Shown here: piece after piece, positions 42,167 to 51,108 of the stretch | How the letters are laid out: each line of letters begins with the position of its first letter | How positions within the stretch are numbered: position 1 is the stretch's first letter | NCBI RefSeq assembly: GCF_020552705.1 | Contig: NZ_JAJBZG010000005.1 | Location: 682,001-746,000 of the forward strand | Origin: Christiangramia sediminis | GTDB lineage: Bacteria; Bacteroidota; Bacteroidia; Flavobacteriales; Flavobacteriaceae | Direction of reading: 5' to 3' | Length of the DNA stretch: 64,000 nt | Notes under the pieces: model-generated | The model's input: the letters and a program-made list of their open reading frames with translations, nothing else | The model's database searches: none | Told to the model about the DNA's origin: nothing | Translations under genes and position numbers: made by a program

Positions 42167-42541
42167 ATGGCTCAGGAACAAAAAATTCTCATTATAGATG
42201 ATGACCCGGGGATTGGAGATATGATGCAACTTGTGCTTCAGTTCAATGGATATGATATTATTGTTTCTGAAAAACCCGATGAGGCAGAAGATATTATATT
42301 GACCCACCAGGTAGATTTGATAATTCTGGACATGCTCATTTCGGGAATTAATGGTACCGACGTTTGTAAACGATTAAGGGATAATGAAGATCCAGAAATT
42401 GCAAACACTCCCATTTTAATGATGTCGGCCCTTCATGATGCAGTAAAGAAATGTAAAAAGGCAGGAGCAAATGATTTTTTATCCAAACCCTTTGAAGTGG
42501 ATGATTTACTTTTAAAAGTGAAGGAACTGTTAGAAGATTAA
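42167..42541 (+). CDS. CheY-like single-domain response regulator
   Basis: 124 residues forming only a receiver domain: IIDDDPGIGDMM acidic pocket, phospho-acceptor Asp in DLIILDMLISGINGTDV, ILMMSALHD for the switch and FLSKPFEVDDLL with the conserved Lys. No output domain, so it acts by protein contact or as part of a relay with the PAS kinase encoded three bases upstream. The 85 bases after it contain a weak hairpin (AAGCC with GGCTT, near 42592-42613). Confidence 0.9.
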   Translation: MAQEQKILIIDDDPGIGDMMQLVLQFNGYDIIVSEKPDEAEDIILTHQVDLIILDMLISGINGTDVCKRLRDNEDPEIANTPILMMSALHDAVKKCKKAGANDFLSKPFEVDDLLLKVKELLED

Positions 42542-42626
42542 GTCTGCAGGATTGACGGCGTAAGGAATATATAAAATTAAGACCAAAGAGAAGCCTGCAG
42601 CGATGCCGGCTTTTTAAATTTAGATT

Positions 42627-43637
42627 ATGTCGCAAAATAAAAAAATATCATATTCTGTTCTCGAACTTGCCGTAGTTGGTCAGGATATTCCTCATACAAA
42701 AGTATTTGAAAATAGTGTGGAGCTTGCCAGAACTGCAGAAGGTTTAGGTTATAAAAGATTCTGGCTGGCAGAACATCATAATATGGTGAGTATAGCGAGT
42801 TCGGCAACCACCGTTCTTATGAGCCATATCGCGGCCAAAACCAAAAGTATAAGGATTGGTTCCGGGGGGATAATGCTACCAAACCATTCCCCGCTTATCG
42901 TTGCTGAACAATTCGGAACTTTGGGTTCCCTATACCCGGGAAGGATAGACATGGGCCTGGGCAGAGCTCCGGGAACAGATCAGGTAACCGCGCATGCCAT
43001 TAGGAGTGACCGGATGAATTCGGTCTTTAAATTTCCGCATGAAATTGATGAAATTCAGCGATATTTCAAGAATGATAGAACCTCTACAAAAGTAAGGGCG
43101 ACGGTGGCTGAAGGGGTAAAAGTGCCTATGTATGTTTTGGGATCCAGTACAGATAGTGCGCACGTTGCTGCAGAAAAGGGACTTCCCTATGTTTTTGCCA
43201 GTCATTTTGCACCTGCCCAGTTATTCCAGGCTATGGAAATTTATTACAGAGAATTTCAGCCTTCAGAATACCTGGAAGAGCCGTACAGTATTGCCGGAAT
43301 TAATGTCACCGCTGCAGCTACTAATGAGGAAGCTGAAAAACTATCTACCAGCTCCCTTAGAATGATGGTAGGCGTTCTTACAGGAAACCTGGATTACTTG
43401 CAAAAACCTGTTGAAATGAATGCGGAACTGAAAGAGGTGCGTGACAATCCTGCGTTGCAGAGAATGTTGCAATATGCCTTTGTAGGAGATCGTAAAACCA
43501 TTCAACAGAAAACTGAAGAATTTCTGAAGCAAACGGGGGTAGATGAGGTAATTGTTGCTTCTCATATCTATGATCAGGAAGACAGGATCAAATCTTATAA
43601 GATATTTTCGGAGGTTATGAAGGAGATCAATTCATGA
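42627..43637 (+). CDS. Luciferase-like (LLM class) flavin-dependent monooxygenase
   Basis: 336-residue enzyme of the bacterial-luciferase fold, probably FMN-using. Family motifs: GLGYKRFWLAEHHNMVSIASSATTVLMSHIAAKT, IRIGSGGIMLPNHSPLIVAEQFGTL and YPGRIDMGLGRAPGTD. This subgroup (often labelled MsnO8-type LLM oxidoreductase) has no assigned substrate in general. Independent gene; the next gene, a flavin reductase-like protein, could supply reducing power, though the 109-base gap suggests separate promoters. Confidence 0.88.
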   Translation: MSQNKKISYSVLELAVVGQDIPHTKVFENSVELARTAEGLGYKRFWLAEHHNMVSIASSATTVLMSHIAAKTKSIRIGSGGIMLPNHSPLIVAEQFGTLGSLYPGRIDMGLGRAPGTDQVTAHAIRSDRMNSVFKFPHEIDEIQRYFKNDRTSTKVRATVAEGVKVPMYVLGSSTDSAHVAAEKGLPYVFASHFAPAQLFQAMEIYYREFQPSEYLEEPYSIAGINVTAAATNEEAEKLSTSSLRMMVGVLTGNLDYLQKPVEMNAELKEVRDNPALQRMLQYAFVGDRKTIQQKTEEFLKQTGVDEVIVASHIYDQEDRIKSYKIFSEVMKEINS

Positions 43638-43746
43638 TCATTTATTAAACTTCCTTAAAATATTATAAAAACGGTTAAATATCAGCTTGACAAAGCACTC
43701 CTCACTTAATTTTCCATTTTAATTCTTTACCTTAAAAAGAAAAACC

Positions 43747-44415
43747 ATGGAAAAGATAGTAAAGATAAAATCAGTTGGTCAGGTAACGCACGATGTTAAA
43801 CAGTTTATAGTTGAAAAGCCACAGGGATATGAATTTACTCCCGGGCATGCCACTGAAGTTTCAATTAATAAAGAAGATTGGAAAGAGGAGAAAAGACCTT
43901 TTACCTTTACGAGTTTAAATGAAGATGATGATCTTGAATTCACCATCAAGATCTATCCAGACCATGATGGAGTCACCGAGCAGCTGGGGAAATTAAAGGT
44001 CGGGGATGAGCTTATAGTTCGCGATACCTGGGGTGCGATAGAATATAAAGGCCCGGGTTATATAATTGCAGGTGGAGCAGGCATCACTCCTTATATTTCT
44101 ATGTTGCGAGATCTGGATAAAAAAGGAAAAGCGAAAGGCATGCATCTCATTTTCTCTAATAAAACCGATAAGGATATTATTATGAAGGAAGAGCTGGACC
44201 GGCTGCTGAATAATAATACTACCCACGTGATCACAGATCAGAAAGATACAAAGTATACCAATGCTTATTTAAATGAAGATTTTCTCAAGAAAGAGATCAA
44301 AGATCTGAATAAACGATTTTATGTGTGCGGACCACCGGAAATGACTGAAGAAATCAGTAACATCCTTGAAAAACTTGGCGCAGATACAGATTCAGTTCAA
44401 CTCGATGATCAGTAG
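43747..44415 (+). CDS. FAD-binding ferredoxin/flavodoxin reductase-like oxidoreductase
   Basis: 222-residue single-module NAD(P)H oxidoreductase. FAD-binding barrel with RPFTFTSLNEDDDLEFTIK (the RxxT/S motif), followed by the nucleotide-binding half: GPGYIIAGGAGITPYISMLRDL and FYVCGPPEMTEEI. No iron-sulfur domain. It may deliver electrons to a flavin enzyme, haem protein or ferredoxin; partner unknown. Upstream, TTGACA occurs near 43687 but the host's usual -7 box is not obvious. Confidence 0.88.
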   Translation: MEKIVKIKSVGQVTHDVKQFIVEKPQGYEFTPGHATEVSINKEDWKEEKRPFTFTSLNEDDDLEFTIKIYPDHDGVTEQLGKLKVGDELIVRDTWGAIEYKGPGYIIAGGAGITPYISMLRDLDKKGKAKGMHLIFSNKTDKDIIMKEELDRLLNNNTTHVITDQKDTKYTNAYLNEDFLKKEIKDLNKRFYVCGPPEMTEEISNILEKLGADTDSVQLDDQ

Positions 44416-44478
44416 TATAATTGTATTTAGGAGAGCGATCAAAAAAAATAGCCTGTATGTCTGATTCCTGGTAAATCG

Positions 44479-44601
44479 TTAGTAGCCTAAAAGACCATTT
44501 TTAAAGTTTTCAAAGTCAGTAATAATGACATAAGCAATTATTAAGAAGATAGCAATAAGGAAAATTTTGAAATAATTTTTTCGGGAAATGATTTTACTCA
44601 T
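44479..44601 (-). CDS. Tiny single-span membrane protein downstream of Coa1-like gene
   Basis: 40-codon frame starting 8 bases after the stop of the Coa1-like gene: MSKIISRKNYFKIF, a hydrophobic run (LIAIFLIIAYVIIT) and the tail DFENFKNGLLGY. Positive N-terminus and clean topology support a real inner-membrane microprotein in the same transcript. Function unknown. Confidence 0.6.
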   Translation of the reverse strand: MSKIISRKNYFKIFLIAIFLIIAYVIITDFENFKNGLLGY

Positions 44602-44609
44602 GAATGATT

Positions 44610-45041
44610 TTAGTTTTGTGGGTTGATAATTTTTATAGTCTGTATATCTTCAGAAGCATCGCTCATTCTAATATGTAATAGCTCGTATTTCCATTTATCA
44701 CCCTCTTTATATGCGGTAAGATCTAATTTAGCTTTTCCCTTATCCCCCTGAACTTTAATGGTGGAAGTCACGTTTTTATTTTTATTCGAATATCGAACTT
44801 CTCCATTAAGAATAGTCATTTTATCGATAGGCTGAATCTTCCCTAAAGATTCCAGGACACGTGCATCATTATTTGCTTTTTCAATAGCAATTTGATAAAG
44901 ATCTTTATCGGCATAAGCCTGGGCAAGATCTGTAGAAACCTTGCCTAATCCCGAAGATGCAAGAAGATAGATCACAAGAATACTGATGGTAGCTATAGGA
45001 ACTAACCATTTATAATTTTTGTTCAACCAGGTTGTTTTCAT
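44610..45041 (-). CDS. Coa1-like cytochrome oxidase assembly family protein
   Basis: 143 residues with one N-terminal membrane span (WLVPIATISILVIYLLASSGLG) and a globular domain resembling the Coa1 fold: YQIAIEKANNDARVLESLGKIQPID, GEVRYSNKNKNVTSTIKVQGDKGKAKLDL and a C-terminal KWKYELLHIRM. In mitochondria Coa1 helps cytochrome oxidase assembly; bacterial relatives are mostly uncharacterised and widespread, so a link with the cbb3 cluster 6 kb away is only a hint. Confidence 0.75.
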   Translation of the reverse strand: MKTTWLNKNYKWLVPIATISILVIYLLASSGLGKVSTDLAQAYADKDLYQIAIEKANNDARVLESLGKIQPIDKMTILNGEVRYSNKNKNVTSTIKVQGDKGKAKLDLTAYKEGDKWKYELLHIRMSDASEDIQTIKIINPQN

Positions 45042-45142
45042 GATTTCAATTTAATTGAGGGAGTTACTGTAAAACTCCAAATTAGAGAAAAACTTTTAAA
45101 ATAGGAGATTGCAACTAACCAATTAGATTCCTAAATCACTAT

Positions 45143-45610
45143 TCAGGTATAAAGCAGTGCTAGAACAAATGGGATAGTAACTGTTACAGATATAAGAGCC
45201 GGTTTTACCCAGCTTTTTTTCTCGAATTCAATATTTTTCCCGAGATATCGATTCCAGAAATATTCATTTAGAATTACGGCTCCCAGAATATTTAGCGGGA
45301 TGGTAAATTTGCTGGTACTTACCGAATTTACTGTGAAAATGATACCGACCGTATAGAGGATGGAAAATATTAGCACCTGTATACGTCCTTTTTTTTCGCC
45401 TATCTTTTTGAGATTGCTCATTAAGATCGCTGCACCAAAAATTGTGGAAAAAATTAGCGAAAAGGCGGTGATAACTCGTTTGGAATAGAGTTGAGGAGGA
45501 ATTTCAGTAATCTCGTTCTCCTCGAATTCTTCATTGTCAGGATTTTCAAATTCTTGATTTAAGGATTCCCTTTCTTTAATTTCCGCTTTATAATTTAAAA
45601 ATGTTCTCAA
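45143..45610 (-). CDS. Membrane protein of unknown function
   Basis: 155 residues: an acidic N-terminal tail (ENPDNEEFEENEITEIPPQ) followed by four hydrophobic segments between about residues 46 and 154. No family recognised; NEYFWNRYLGK between the third and fourth segments resembles linkers in uncharacterised Bacteroidota proteins. Alone on the minus strand; flanking gaps (45042-45142 and 45611-45755) show nothing notable. Confidence 0.65.
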   Translation of the reverse strand: MRTFLNYKAEIKERESLNQEFENPDNEEFEENEITEIPPQLYSKRVITAFSLIFSTIFGAAILMSNLKKIGEKKGRIQVLIFSILYTVGIIFTVNSVSTSKFTIPLNILGAVILNEYFWNRYLGKNIEFEKKSWVKPALISVTVTIPFVLALLYT

Positions 45611-45755
45611 TACGATATGAGTTTATACTGCGCAAAACTTGCGGAAGTAGGGATGCAGTTTTGCCCAATAGGCTAGTGACAGCGAAGGTAAAAAAAAGTA
45701 TATTAATCCCATAGGATAATAGAAAAACTAATAACATTCGGCGACTGATGGTAAA

Positions 45756-46091
45756 TTATCTTTGACCTAAGATTAGCGTGCTTTGATTTTGCCTGTTTTT
45801 AAGCTCTTCTTCCACTTTCTCCACAAAAAGAAAGATAATAAACAGCGTAAGAAGTATAGATATTACCAGGAGCTTAAGATCTTTTATATTCTCTAATCTG
45901 GCCTTGTATCTTATTTTTTCTATGACCTCGTTAAATTTTTTTTCAGGGATTTTCTCAAATAGTATCCCATCCAGGGGCATTTCATCTTTATGAATATTTT
46001 CCCGAAGATCTTCTTTGAATTTTGGCTTGTTAGAATATAAAAGAGATTTGTTATGGTTTTGCTGACTGGTTATTTCGACTCTCTTAGACAT
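45756..46091 (-). CDS. Small single-span protein of unknown function
   Basis: 111 residues, charged N-terminal 75 residues with likely helix (EKIPEKKFNEVIEKIRYKARLEN) and one membrane span near the C-terminus (LLVISILLTLFIIFLFVE), like a tail-anchored protein. No known domain. Coding likelihood rests on length and sensible topology only. Confidence 0.5.
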   Translation of the reverse strand: MSKRVEITSQQNHNKSLLYSNKPKFKEDLRENIHKDEMPLDGILFEKIPEKKFNEVIEKIRYKARLENIKDLKLLVISILLTLFIIFLFVEKVEEELKNRQNQSTLILGQR

Positions 46092-46182
46092 CTTTAATTT
46101 ATTATTTATGAATTAGCCTTCAGCAGATGAAGATCATCCAATCTTAACCGGCTAGGATCGTATAAGTTAAGAATTTTTTTAA

Positions 46183-46210
46183 ACCCGAAACTTTAATTAA
46201 AGTTTCGGGT
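46183..46210 (-). terminator. Perfect 28-base palindrome, probable terminator of the SnoaL-like gene
   Basis: ACCCGAAACTTTAA (46183-46196) is followed at once by its exact complement (46197-46210). On the minus strand it is followed by TTTAAAAAAA. Lies 100 bases after the stop of the gene at 46311-47183. Remaining sequence 46092-46310 shows nothing else. Confidence 0.6.
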
Positions 46211-46310
46211 GTGCTATTATCAAATTAACGAGGCTTAATGAGCTGTGGTTAGTTTTTAAACTTACTCTTGCAATATCATAAAAGTCATGACCTGGACCGA
46301 AAATATTTAA

Positions 46311-47183
46311 TTAATCATTCTCAGATTCAGCTAATTTTTTAGTATCCACATATTGCTGAAAGGCAACAATTTTTCCATCCTTAAGCGTCCATAGATGAGC
46401 CGCCTGCGCATCATAAGCCTGACCGTTCTTCCATTTTGCATCATATCTTAGGGTGGCCAGAATCTGATTATTGCTCATTTCATGTAGCTCAATATCCTTT
46501 AATTTAAAATATTCATGTTCGGTCATGATCCTGCCAAAAACGCCATTCATAACAGCGTCTGGACCCACATATGGATTATCTTCTGCGTATTTATTCCCTT
46601 CAGCTTCATTCCATTGGATTTCTGGATCCATTTGGCTAAGAACGCCAGGCACATTTCCCGATGAAAAAGCACTATAAACCGAATCTATTAATTTCATATT
46701 TTGTGCATCTGAAATCAGCCCTAACTGCCCCATAAATTCCATATTATCCATAAAATCGTGCTCTTCCAGGATTTTACCATTCTTCATTTTTACCAGGGTC
46801 ACCCCTTCGAGGTCGAGATTTTTTCCAGTGGCCGGGATTCCGAAGAAATCTCCCGAATGTGTTCCTTTGAATCTCCAGTGTTTTACGATATTATCGTCCT
46901 GCCCAAAAATATTGATGATGTCAAAGTTTATATCTGAAAAGCCGGTCAGGAAATTCTGATAATAATTTTTAAAATTTTCAATGCCTTTAATATTTTCGGG
47001 ACTGTTTATGATGACCACATTTTCATCAAAACTTGAATTGTTGATCTGGTCTATCTCCCCGTTGTTCAGGATCTCATCCCATACCCGGGAGTAAGTTTCG
47101 ATATTCTTTTCAGTTTGATTCTGTGCAAATGACAGGCTAATACCAAAAAGTATCAGGGCTAAAAGGATGGCTGATTTTTTCAT
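46311..47183 (-). CDS. Secreted protein with two SnoaL/NTF2-like domains
   Basis: 290 residues with signal peptide MKKSAILLALILFGISLSFAQ. Two cone-shaped NTF2-like domains in tandem: the first resembles SnoaL-type ester cyclases (SRVWDEILNNGEIDQINN, HWRFKGTHSGDFFGIPATGKNLDLEGVTLVKMKNGKI), the second a SnoaL/DUF4440-like unit (SVYSAFSSGNVPGVLSQMDPEIQWNEAEG, HLWTLKDGKIVAFQQYVDT). Substrate unknown. An upstream ATG would add 31 residues in front of the signal peptide, so 47183 is preferred. Confidence 0.8.
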   Translation of the reverse strand: MKKSAILLALILFGISLSFAQNQTEKNIETYSRVWDEILNNGEIDQINNSSFDENVVIINSPENIKGIENFKNYYQNFLTGFSDINFDIINIFGQDDNIVKHWRFKGTHSGDFFGIPATGKNLDLEGVTLVKMKNGKILEEHDFMDNMEFMGQLGLISDAQNMKLIDSVYSAFSSGNVPGVLSQMDPEIQWNEAEGNKYAEDNPYVGPDAVMNGVFGRIMTEHEYFKLKDIELHEMSNNQILATLRYDAKWKNGQAYDAQAAHLWTLKDGKIVAFQQYVDTKKLAESEND

Positions 47184-47372
47184 GATTGAAAATATTAAAA
47201 TAATTATCCCTGTTAAGGTATAAAATACTGATATACAATTCAATATATTTTTTTTAAAATCAGTCAATTGATGCAAATAACCCGATAACGACCACTACTA
47301 TTTTCATATCAAAATTGAAAAATCCTTGATATGGCTAAAGTAACATGGAAAACACATCTTGAATTTAATAAG

Positions 47373-47519
47373 TTATTCCCGGAGCTTTGTATAAAAACTT
47401 ATTGCTTTTTCATAGGTTGCGTTGTTAGCATCAATTAAAATCTTATCAATAATTTTTTCACCTATCACTTTATACGAGTTTAAAGCATTATAACTAAACG
47501 AACGTAGGAAAGTTGTAAA
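47373..47519 (-). pseudogene. Possible C-terminal gene remnant
   Basis: In the 559-base AT-rich gap 47277-47835 one minus-strand frame of about 49 codons without start codon reads protein-like: NSYKVIGEKIIDKILID, then ANNATYEKAISFYTKLRE and a stop. Amino-acid composition is plausible for a helix-rich C-terminus, but no family is recognised. The rest of the gap shows no features. Confidence 0.3.
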
Positions 47520-47835
47520 TCAAAAACTGTACTTCTTGTCTTAACCATAGACAATTAATATAGTTGTTAAGTAATAGAAAAGGTCTGTGTTAAGCTTGTT
47601 TGTGATCTTATATATATGGTTGTAATATAAATGTCATTATACTCATAACTAATTGTATATTAGTATTTTAAAACGTATTTTAGTTCATTAAATTCTCCTC
47701 ATTCTATTTTTATCAACTTATTGCTGTTTTATGTAAATCTGTTACTATAGCTTTTTAGGAATAGTATTTTCTATGTCAAATAGGAAATCAAAGATTAAAA
47801 GCAAACACAGTAATTACCACTTAAACCAATTAATT

Positions 47836-48363
47836 ATGAGAAATCGATTTGTATTTCTATTCGTATTAGTAGCAATTTTATTTGCTTGCAGCAGTGATTC
47901 TATAAGCAATGATGATCTTGATTTGATTAATCTAGAGGTCAAATTACAAGCGGGCACAGAACGTCCCTTCAAAATAAAAAAAGTAGAAGGCACTTATAGC
48001 TTCATTCCAGGTGATGGTGAATCATGCTCAGCTATCGTTCTAAATGCTATTGGCGAAGGAACTATGTCACATCTAGGATTTAGTACGATGTTAGAGGAAT
48101 GGTGTTCTAATGGACCAACTGACCTTGGTACAAGATCAATCACGATTATAGCTGCAAATGGTGACGAATTGAGAGGCACTCATAGTACTATTCTATTTAC
48201 TTCGGCTACTTCTTTTGAAGAAACATTGAACTTTGACGGTGGAACCGGACGGTTTGAAAATGCCAAAGGTGTATTCATAGAAACTGTAGAAATTATTGAA
48301 GATATCCCAGGTGGACCTACTGGAACATTTGTTATGAGCGGCGAGGGAACGATAACGTATTAA
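47836..48363 (+). CDS. Lipoprotein of unknown function, beta-rich
   Basis: 175-residue lipoprotein (VLVAILFACSSDS). The mature part is beta-rich with FKIKKVEGTYSFIPGD, a Cys pair (ESCSAIVLN, EEWCSNGP), and FDGGTGRFENAKGVF, a motif seen in small secreted barrel proteins of the allene-oxide-cyclase-like or DUF3224-like sort. That link is tentative. The longer frame from 47773 lacks a signal peptide at its start, so ATG 47836 is preferred. A strong terminator follows. Confidence 0.7.
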   Translation: MRNRFVFLFVLVAILFACSSDSISNDDLDLINLEVKLQAGTERPFKIKKVEGTYSFIPGDGESCSAIVLNAIGEGTMSHLGFSTMLEEWCSNGPTDLGTRSITIIAANGDELRGTHSTILFTSATSFEETLNFDGGTGRFENAKGVFIETVEIIEDIPGGPTGTFVMSGEGTITY

Positions 48364-48374
48364 TTAGGCATAAT

Positions 48375-48427
48375 ATGCAAAAAAGCTCATTCAAAGCATC
48401 TAGTACTTGGAATGAGCTTTTTTGCAT
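48375..48427 (+). terminator. Strong terminator of the lipoprotein gene
   Basis: Perfect 18-bp inverted repeat: the arm at 48375-48392 begins ATGCAAAAAAGCTC, and its complement at 48410-48427 contains the T-tract GCTTTTTTGC. Loop of 17 bases. It starts 11 bases after the stop codon. Confidence 0.8.
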
Positions 48428-48584
48428 GGTACAGCTACTTTTACTTGTTAGCGTAATTCGCGCAAACTCCTTTGCTAGTGTTCAAAGAGTATCTCGAAAA
48501 TTCGTTAGAACTTCCTTTACGCAGTACCTTTTTGCCATCTTAGGGCTCAAGCAACTAGCAATACACAAGAACATTGACAACTCT

Positions 48585-49244
48585 TCATTTGGTGAACTGA
48601 ATCTCAACTAAATAATAATGCGGAATATTGAATTCGTTTCCGAAGTCTTCCGGAGAAATTTCAGATTGCGCCACTTTGCAATAAGAACCTGATCCATCAG
48701 GATCACGGTTAGGTGTAATAACTGACATTATATAAAAAGGGCTGTTTATATCTTCTTTTAGCAGCTTTTTTGCTCCAAAAAAATCTTTGACGGCATAACG
48801 GCCATTGTCATGTGTAGTCGGGAAATAGGCTTGCTTACTGCCATATCTTTCACCCTTGATCCAAAATTTAATATCTTCTTTTCCTATTTTACTCAGTAGT
48901 TTGAATGAGCTTTGTGCGGAATCTATTTTGAAATAATCATTCCCGCGCTCATCAAATAGAACAGATGTATTGATCAACTCCCCATCTAAAAATTCCTTTA
49001 CCTTAATCACGAAGTATTTTCCCGTAATGGAATTTCCTTTAAATGTAAATTCTGTCTGGTTGATATTTTCAAATTGGAATAAAGTCTGAAGATCCGGGTT
49101 TTCAACACCATTTTTTATCGTGACATCTACGATTGAAGTATCAGGCACGACTGTTTTATTGGTTATTTCTGAATTTTCAATAGATAAATTTTGTGCATTG
49201 GAGAAAAATGAGATCAATAGAATAAATAAGGTGATTTTTTTCAT
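48585..49244 (-). CDS. Secreted protein of unknown function
   Basis: 219 residues with signal peptide MKKITLFILLISFFSNAQ. Beta-rich throughout, for example IENSEITNKTVVPDTSIVDV, FKGNSITGKYFVIKVKEF and SEISPEDFGNEFNIPHYYLV. No domain recognised. Single gene between the lipoprotein terminator and the TPR operon; upstream gap 49245-49344 has nothing notable. Confidence 0.7.
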   Translation of the reverse strand: MKKITLFILLISFFSNAQNLSIENSEITNKTVVPDTSIVDVTIKNGVENPDLQTLFQFENINQTEFTFKGNSITGKYFVIKVKEFLDGELINTSVLFDERGNDYFKIDSAQSSFKLLSKIGKEDIKFWIKGERYGSKQAYFPTTHDNGRYAVKDFFGAKKLLKEDINSPFYIMSVITPNRDPDGSGSYCKVAQSEISPEDFGNEFNIPHYYLVEIQFTK

Positions 49245-49344
49245 GTGCTGGGTTATTATGAGGGTAAATTAGTAGAGGGCCTCTATTTTAATGTTTAGCT
49301 ACTGTTTTGAGTCAGTGATCTATGCCCAAATTTTATATTACGTT

Positions 49345-50148
49345 TTAAGTGCTCTTATTTAAAGTTTTAACCTGTGCCAGGTCACTTTTATAGATCTCAT
49401 TTAAATATTCAGAATATGGATCATTCCTTTTATAATTAAAATACTTCTCCGCTTTCTCCAAATGGGATTTAGCAAGCTCTTTTTTGCCGTCTTCTGAATA
49501 TATTTTAGCTAAGCCTAAATGAGCTTCCACAGAATATTTGGACTGCTCCAGTGCTTTTTTATAATAATTTATAGCCGCTTCCAGGTTTCCCATTTCGTAT
49601 TCACAAATTCCAATGTAAACGAAAGATTGAATATCTGCCCAGTCTTCTCCCTGGTTTTCGATACTTTTTTTGAAGTGTTTACTGGCTTTCTGGTAATCTC
49701 CCAGGCCATAATAGGATTCTCCCCTTAAGAAATCGATATCTTCTCCCCACGGGGTATCGATTACTCCGGGAGTAAGGGAGTCCAGTCGATCAAAATCAGC
49801 TAAAGCTCCCTTGAAATTCCTTAAAAATCGAAGCTTCATATATCCTCTATAACCCAGATGCATTTTTGGGTCTAGGGTAACCGCTTTGTCAAGAAGCATG
49901 AAGCCTTCTTCGTAATAACCTCTTTTATTGAAGGGTACCGATTGTTCAAAGTAAATCCGGTCATTTTCAGGATCCTTAAATTTTAAGATCTCGAACATTT
50001 TCTGGGAAAGTTCACTTCCCTGCATATTCGCGGCGAAAGAATATCTTTTTTCCGGTGAGGAAAATAGCAGCATATAGATCACAACGATAGAGTAGCCTGT
50101 AAGCAACGTGGCTAAGATCAATTTGAGGATTTTAAATAATTTTTTCAT
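49345..50148 (-). CDS. Membrane-anchored TPR protein
   Basis: 267 residues with one N-terminal membrane span (ILATLLTGYSIVVIYMLLF) and five or six TPR-like helical hairpins from about residue 75: GYYEEGFMLLDKAVTLDPKM, ALADFDRLDSL, GDYQKASKHFKKSIENQG, GNLEAAINYYKKALEQSKYS and GKKELAKSHLEKAEKYF. A scaffold protein with unknown partner. It starts 5 bases after the TonB-C-like gene, so the two form an operon. Confidence 0.8.
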   Translation of the reverse strand: MKKLFKILKLILATLLTGYSIVVIYMLLFSSPEKRYSFAANMQGSELSQKMFEILKFKDPENDRIYFEQSVPFNKRGYYEEGFMLLDKAVTLDPKMHLGYRGYMKLRFLRNFKGALADFDRLDSLTPGVIDTPWGEDIDFLRGESYYGLGDYQKASKHFKKSIENQGEDWADIQSFVYIGICEYEMGNLEAAINYYKKALEQSKYSVEAHLGLAKIYSEDGKKELAKSHLEKAEKYFNYKRNDPYSEYLNEIYKSDLAQVKTLNKST

Positions 50149-50153
50149 TCAGC

Positions 50154-50648
50154 CTAAAATATATCTACCAGTTTATCATTTCTAATTTTAAAATTCAGCA
50201 CATAGTAGCTGTCATAGGTATTGTAGTCATTACTTGCCGGATTCCAGTTTTTTAATTTAAGTAGAGCTCCTTCTATTTTCTCAATATTGGCGGGACTTAT
50301 AGCCATTTCTTCCATATCCAGATCTGTAGCCTTATGACGAAATCTTCCTATTTCCCCTTCACAATTCACAATAAATCTGAAGGTGATTAAACCTGATCCC
50401 TTGTAGTTTAGCTCCTCCAGCTCGGGAAATATTTTATTTTTGATCGCTCTTTTGCCTCCTTCAAAATCGGTATCCATTCCATAATACTGGGTGATTCTAT
50501 CTTCATTACAAACCTGGAAGTCATGATCCTGTTCTTTATTTTCGCTTAGATCACCAATCCTGTTTTTTGCTTGATAATTGAGCCAGCCAGTAAGTATAAT
50601 GGCCACCAGGAAACTTATTAATAGGAAAATATTTGTTTTACTTTTCAA
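50154..50648 (-). CDS. Single-span protein with TonB C-terminal-like domain
   Basis: 164 residues: membrane span near residues 7-24, then a periplasmic domain with KNKIFPELEELNYKGSGLITFRFIVNCEGEIGRFR, which resembles the TonB C-terminal fold (GLITFRFIVNxxGEI is typical of 'energy transducer TonB' relatives in Bacteroidota). No Pro-rich linker, so not a true TonB. Encoded 5 bases upstream of the TPR protein. Confidence 0.65.
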   Translation of the reverse strand: MKSKTNIFLLISFLVAIILTGWLNYQAKNRIGDLSENKEQDHDFQVCNEDRITQYYGMDTDFEGGKRAIKNKIFPELEELNYKGSGLITFRFIVNCEGEIGRFRHKATDLDMEEMAISPANIEKIEGALLKLKNWNPASNDYNTYDSYYVLNFKIRNDKLVDIF

Positions 50649-50699
50649 ATCTCAAGTTTAAAGACTTTATGTGATAATAATGATTTTGAGCCTGAAAGT

Positions 50700-50930
50700 T
50701 TATGTAGTTCTATTACTGAATTCAGGTTGAAATGTTCGCGGTTCTTTTTTTAGTTTTGGTCCCAATTGGAAATAAATAATCGATCCCAGTACCGGAAATA
50801 ATAGAATTATGGCAATCCATATAAAGGTTAGTGAATTATTCTGAAATCTCGATCTTGAAATATCTACGAAGGCCCAAACCCAGAGAATTACAGTTAATAT
50901 CAATAGGCTAAACATTAAAATTTCATACAT
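50700..50930 (-). CDS. PLDc_N-type two-span small membrane protein
   Basis: 76 residues with two membrane segments (LMFSLLILTVILWVWAFVDI and TFIWIAIILLFPVLGSIIYF) and the PLDc_N consensus: VDISRSRF between them and FPVLGSIIYFQLG after. This module also occurs at the N-terminus of cardiolipin synthases; the stand-alone version has no known role. Confidence 0.8.
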   Translation of the reverse strand: MYEILMFSLLILTVILWVWAFVDISRSRFQNNSLTFIWIAIILLFPVLGSIIYFQLGPKLKKEPRTFQPEFSNRTT

Positions 50931-51108
50931 ATATGTTCCGTTGTTTTATTTAATACCAGTAGAGGAATAAGTTTGCGGAAGTAGGGAATGCAACCTATAA
51001 GGCAACACTGTAATTGACACCTGAAACTGGTTATTTATTAATTTAATTAATTTTTATGTAATAAAGATAACAGATAAAATCAAACGATAAATTCTCCTGG
51101 TTTTATAT

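Noticed and set aside
48375-48611. Plus-strand reading frame of 78 codons after the lipoprotein gene
   Set aside because: Its ATG lies inside the 18-bp terminator arm and the translation shows no domain or sensible topology; it also runs into the end of the minus-strand gene at 48585.
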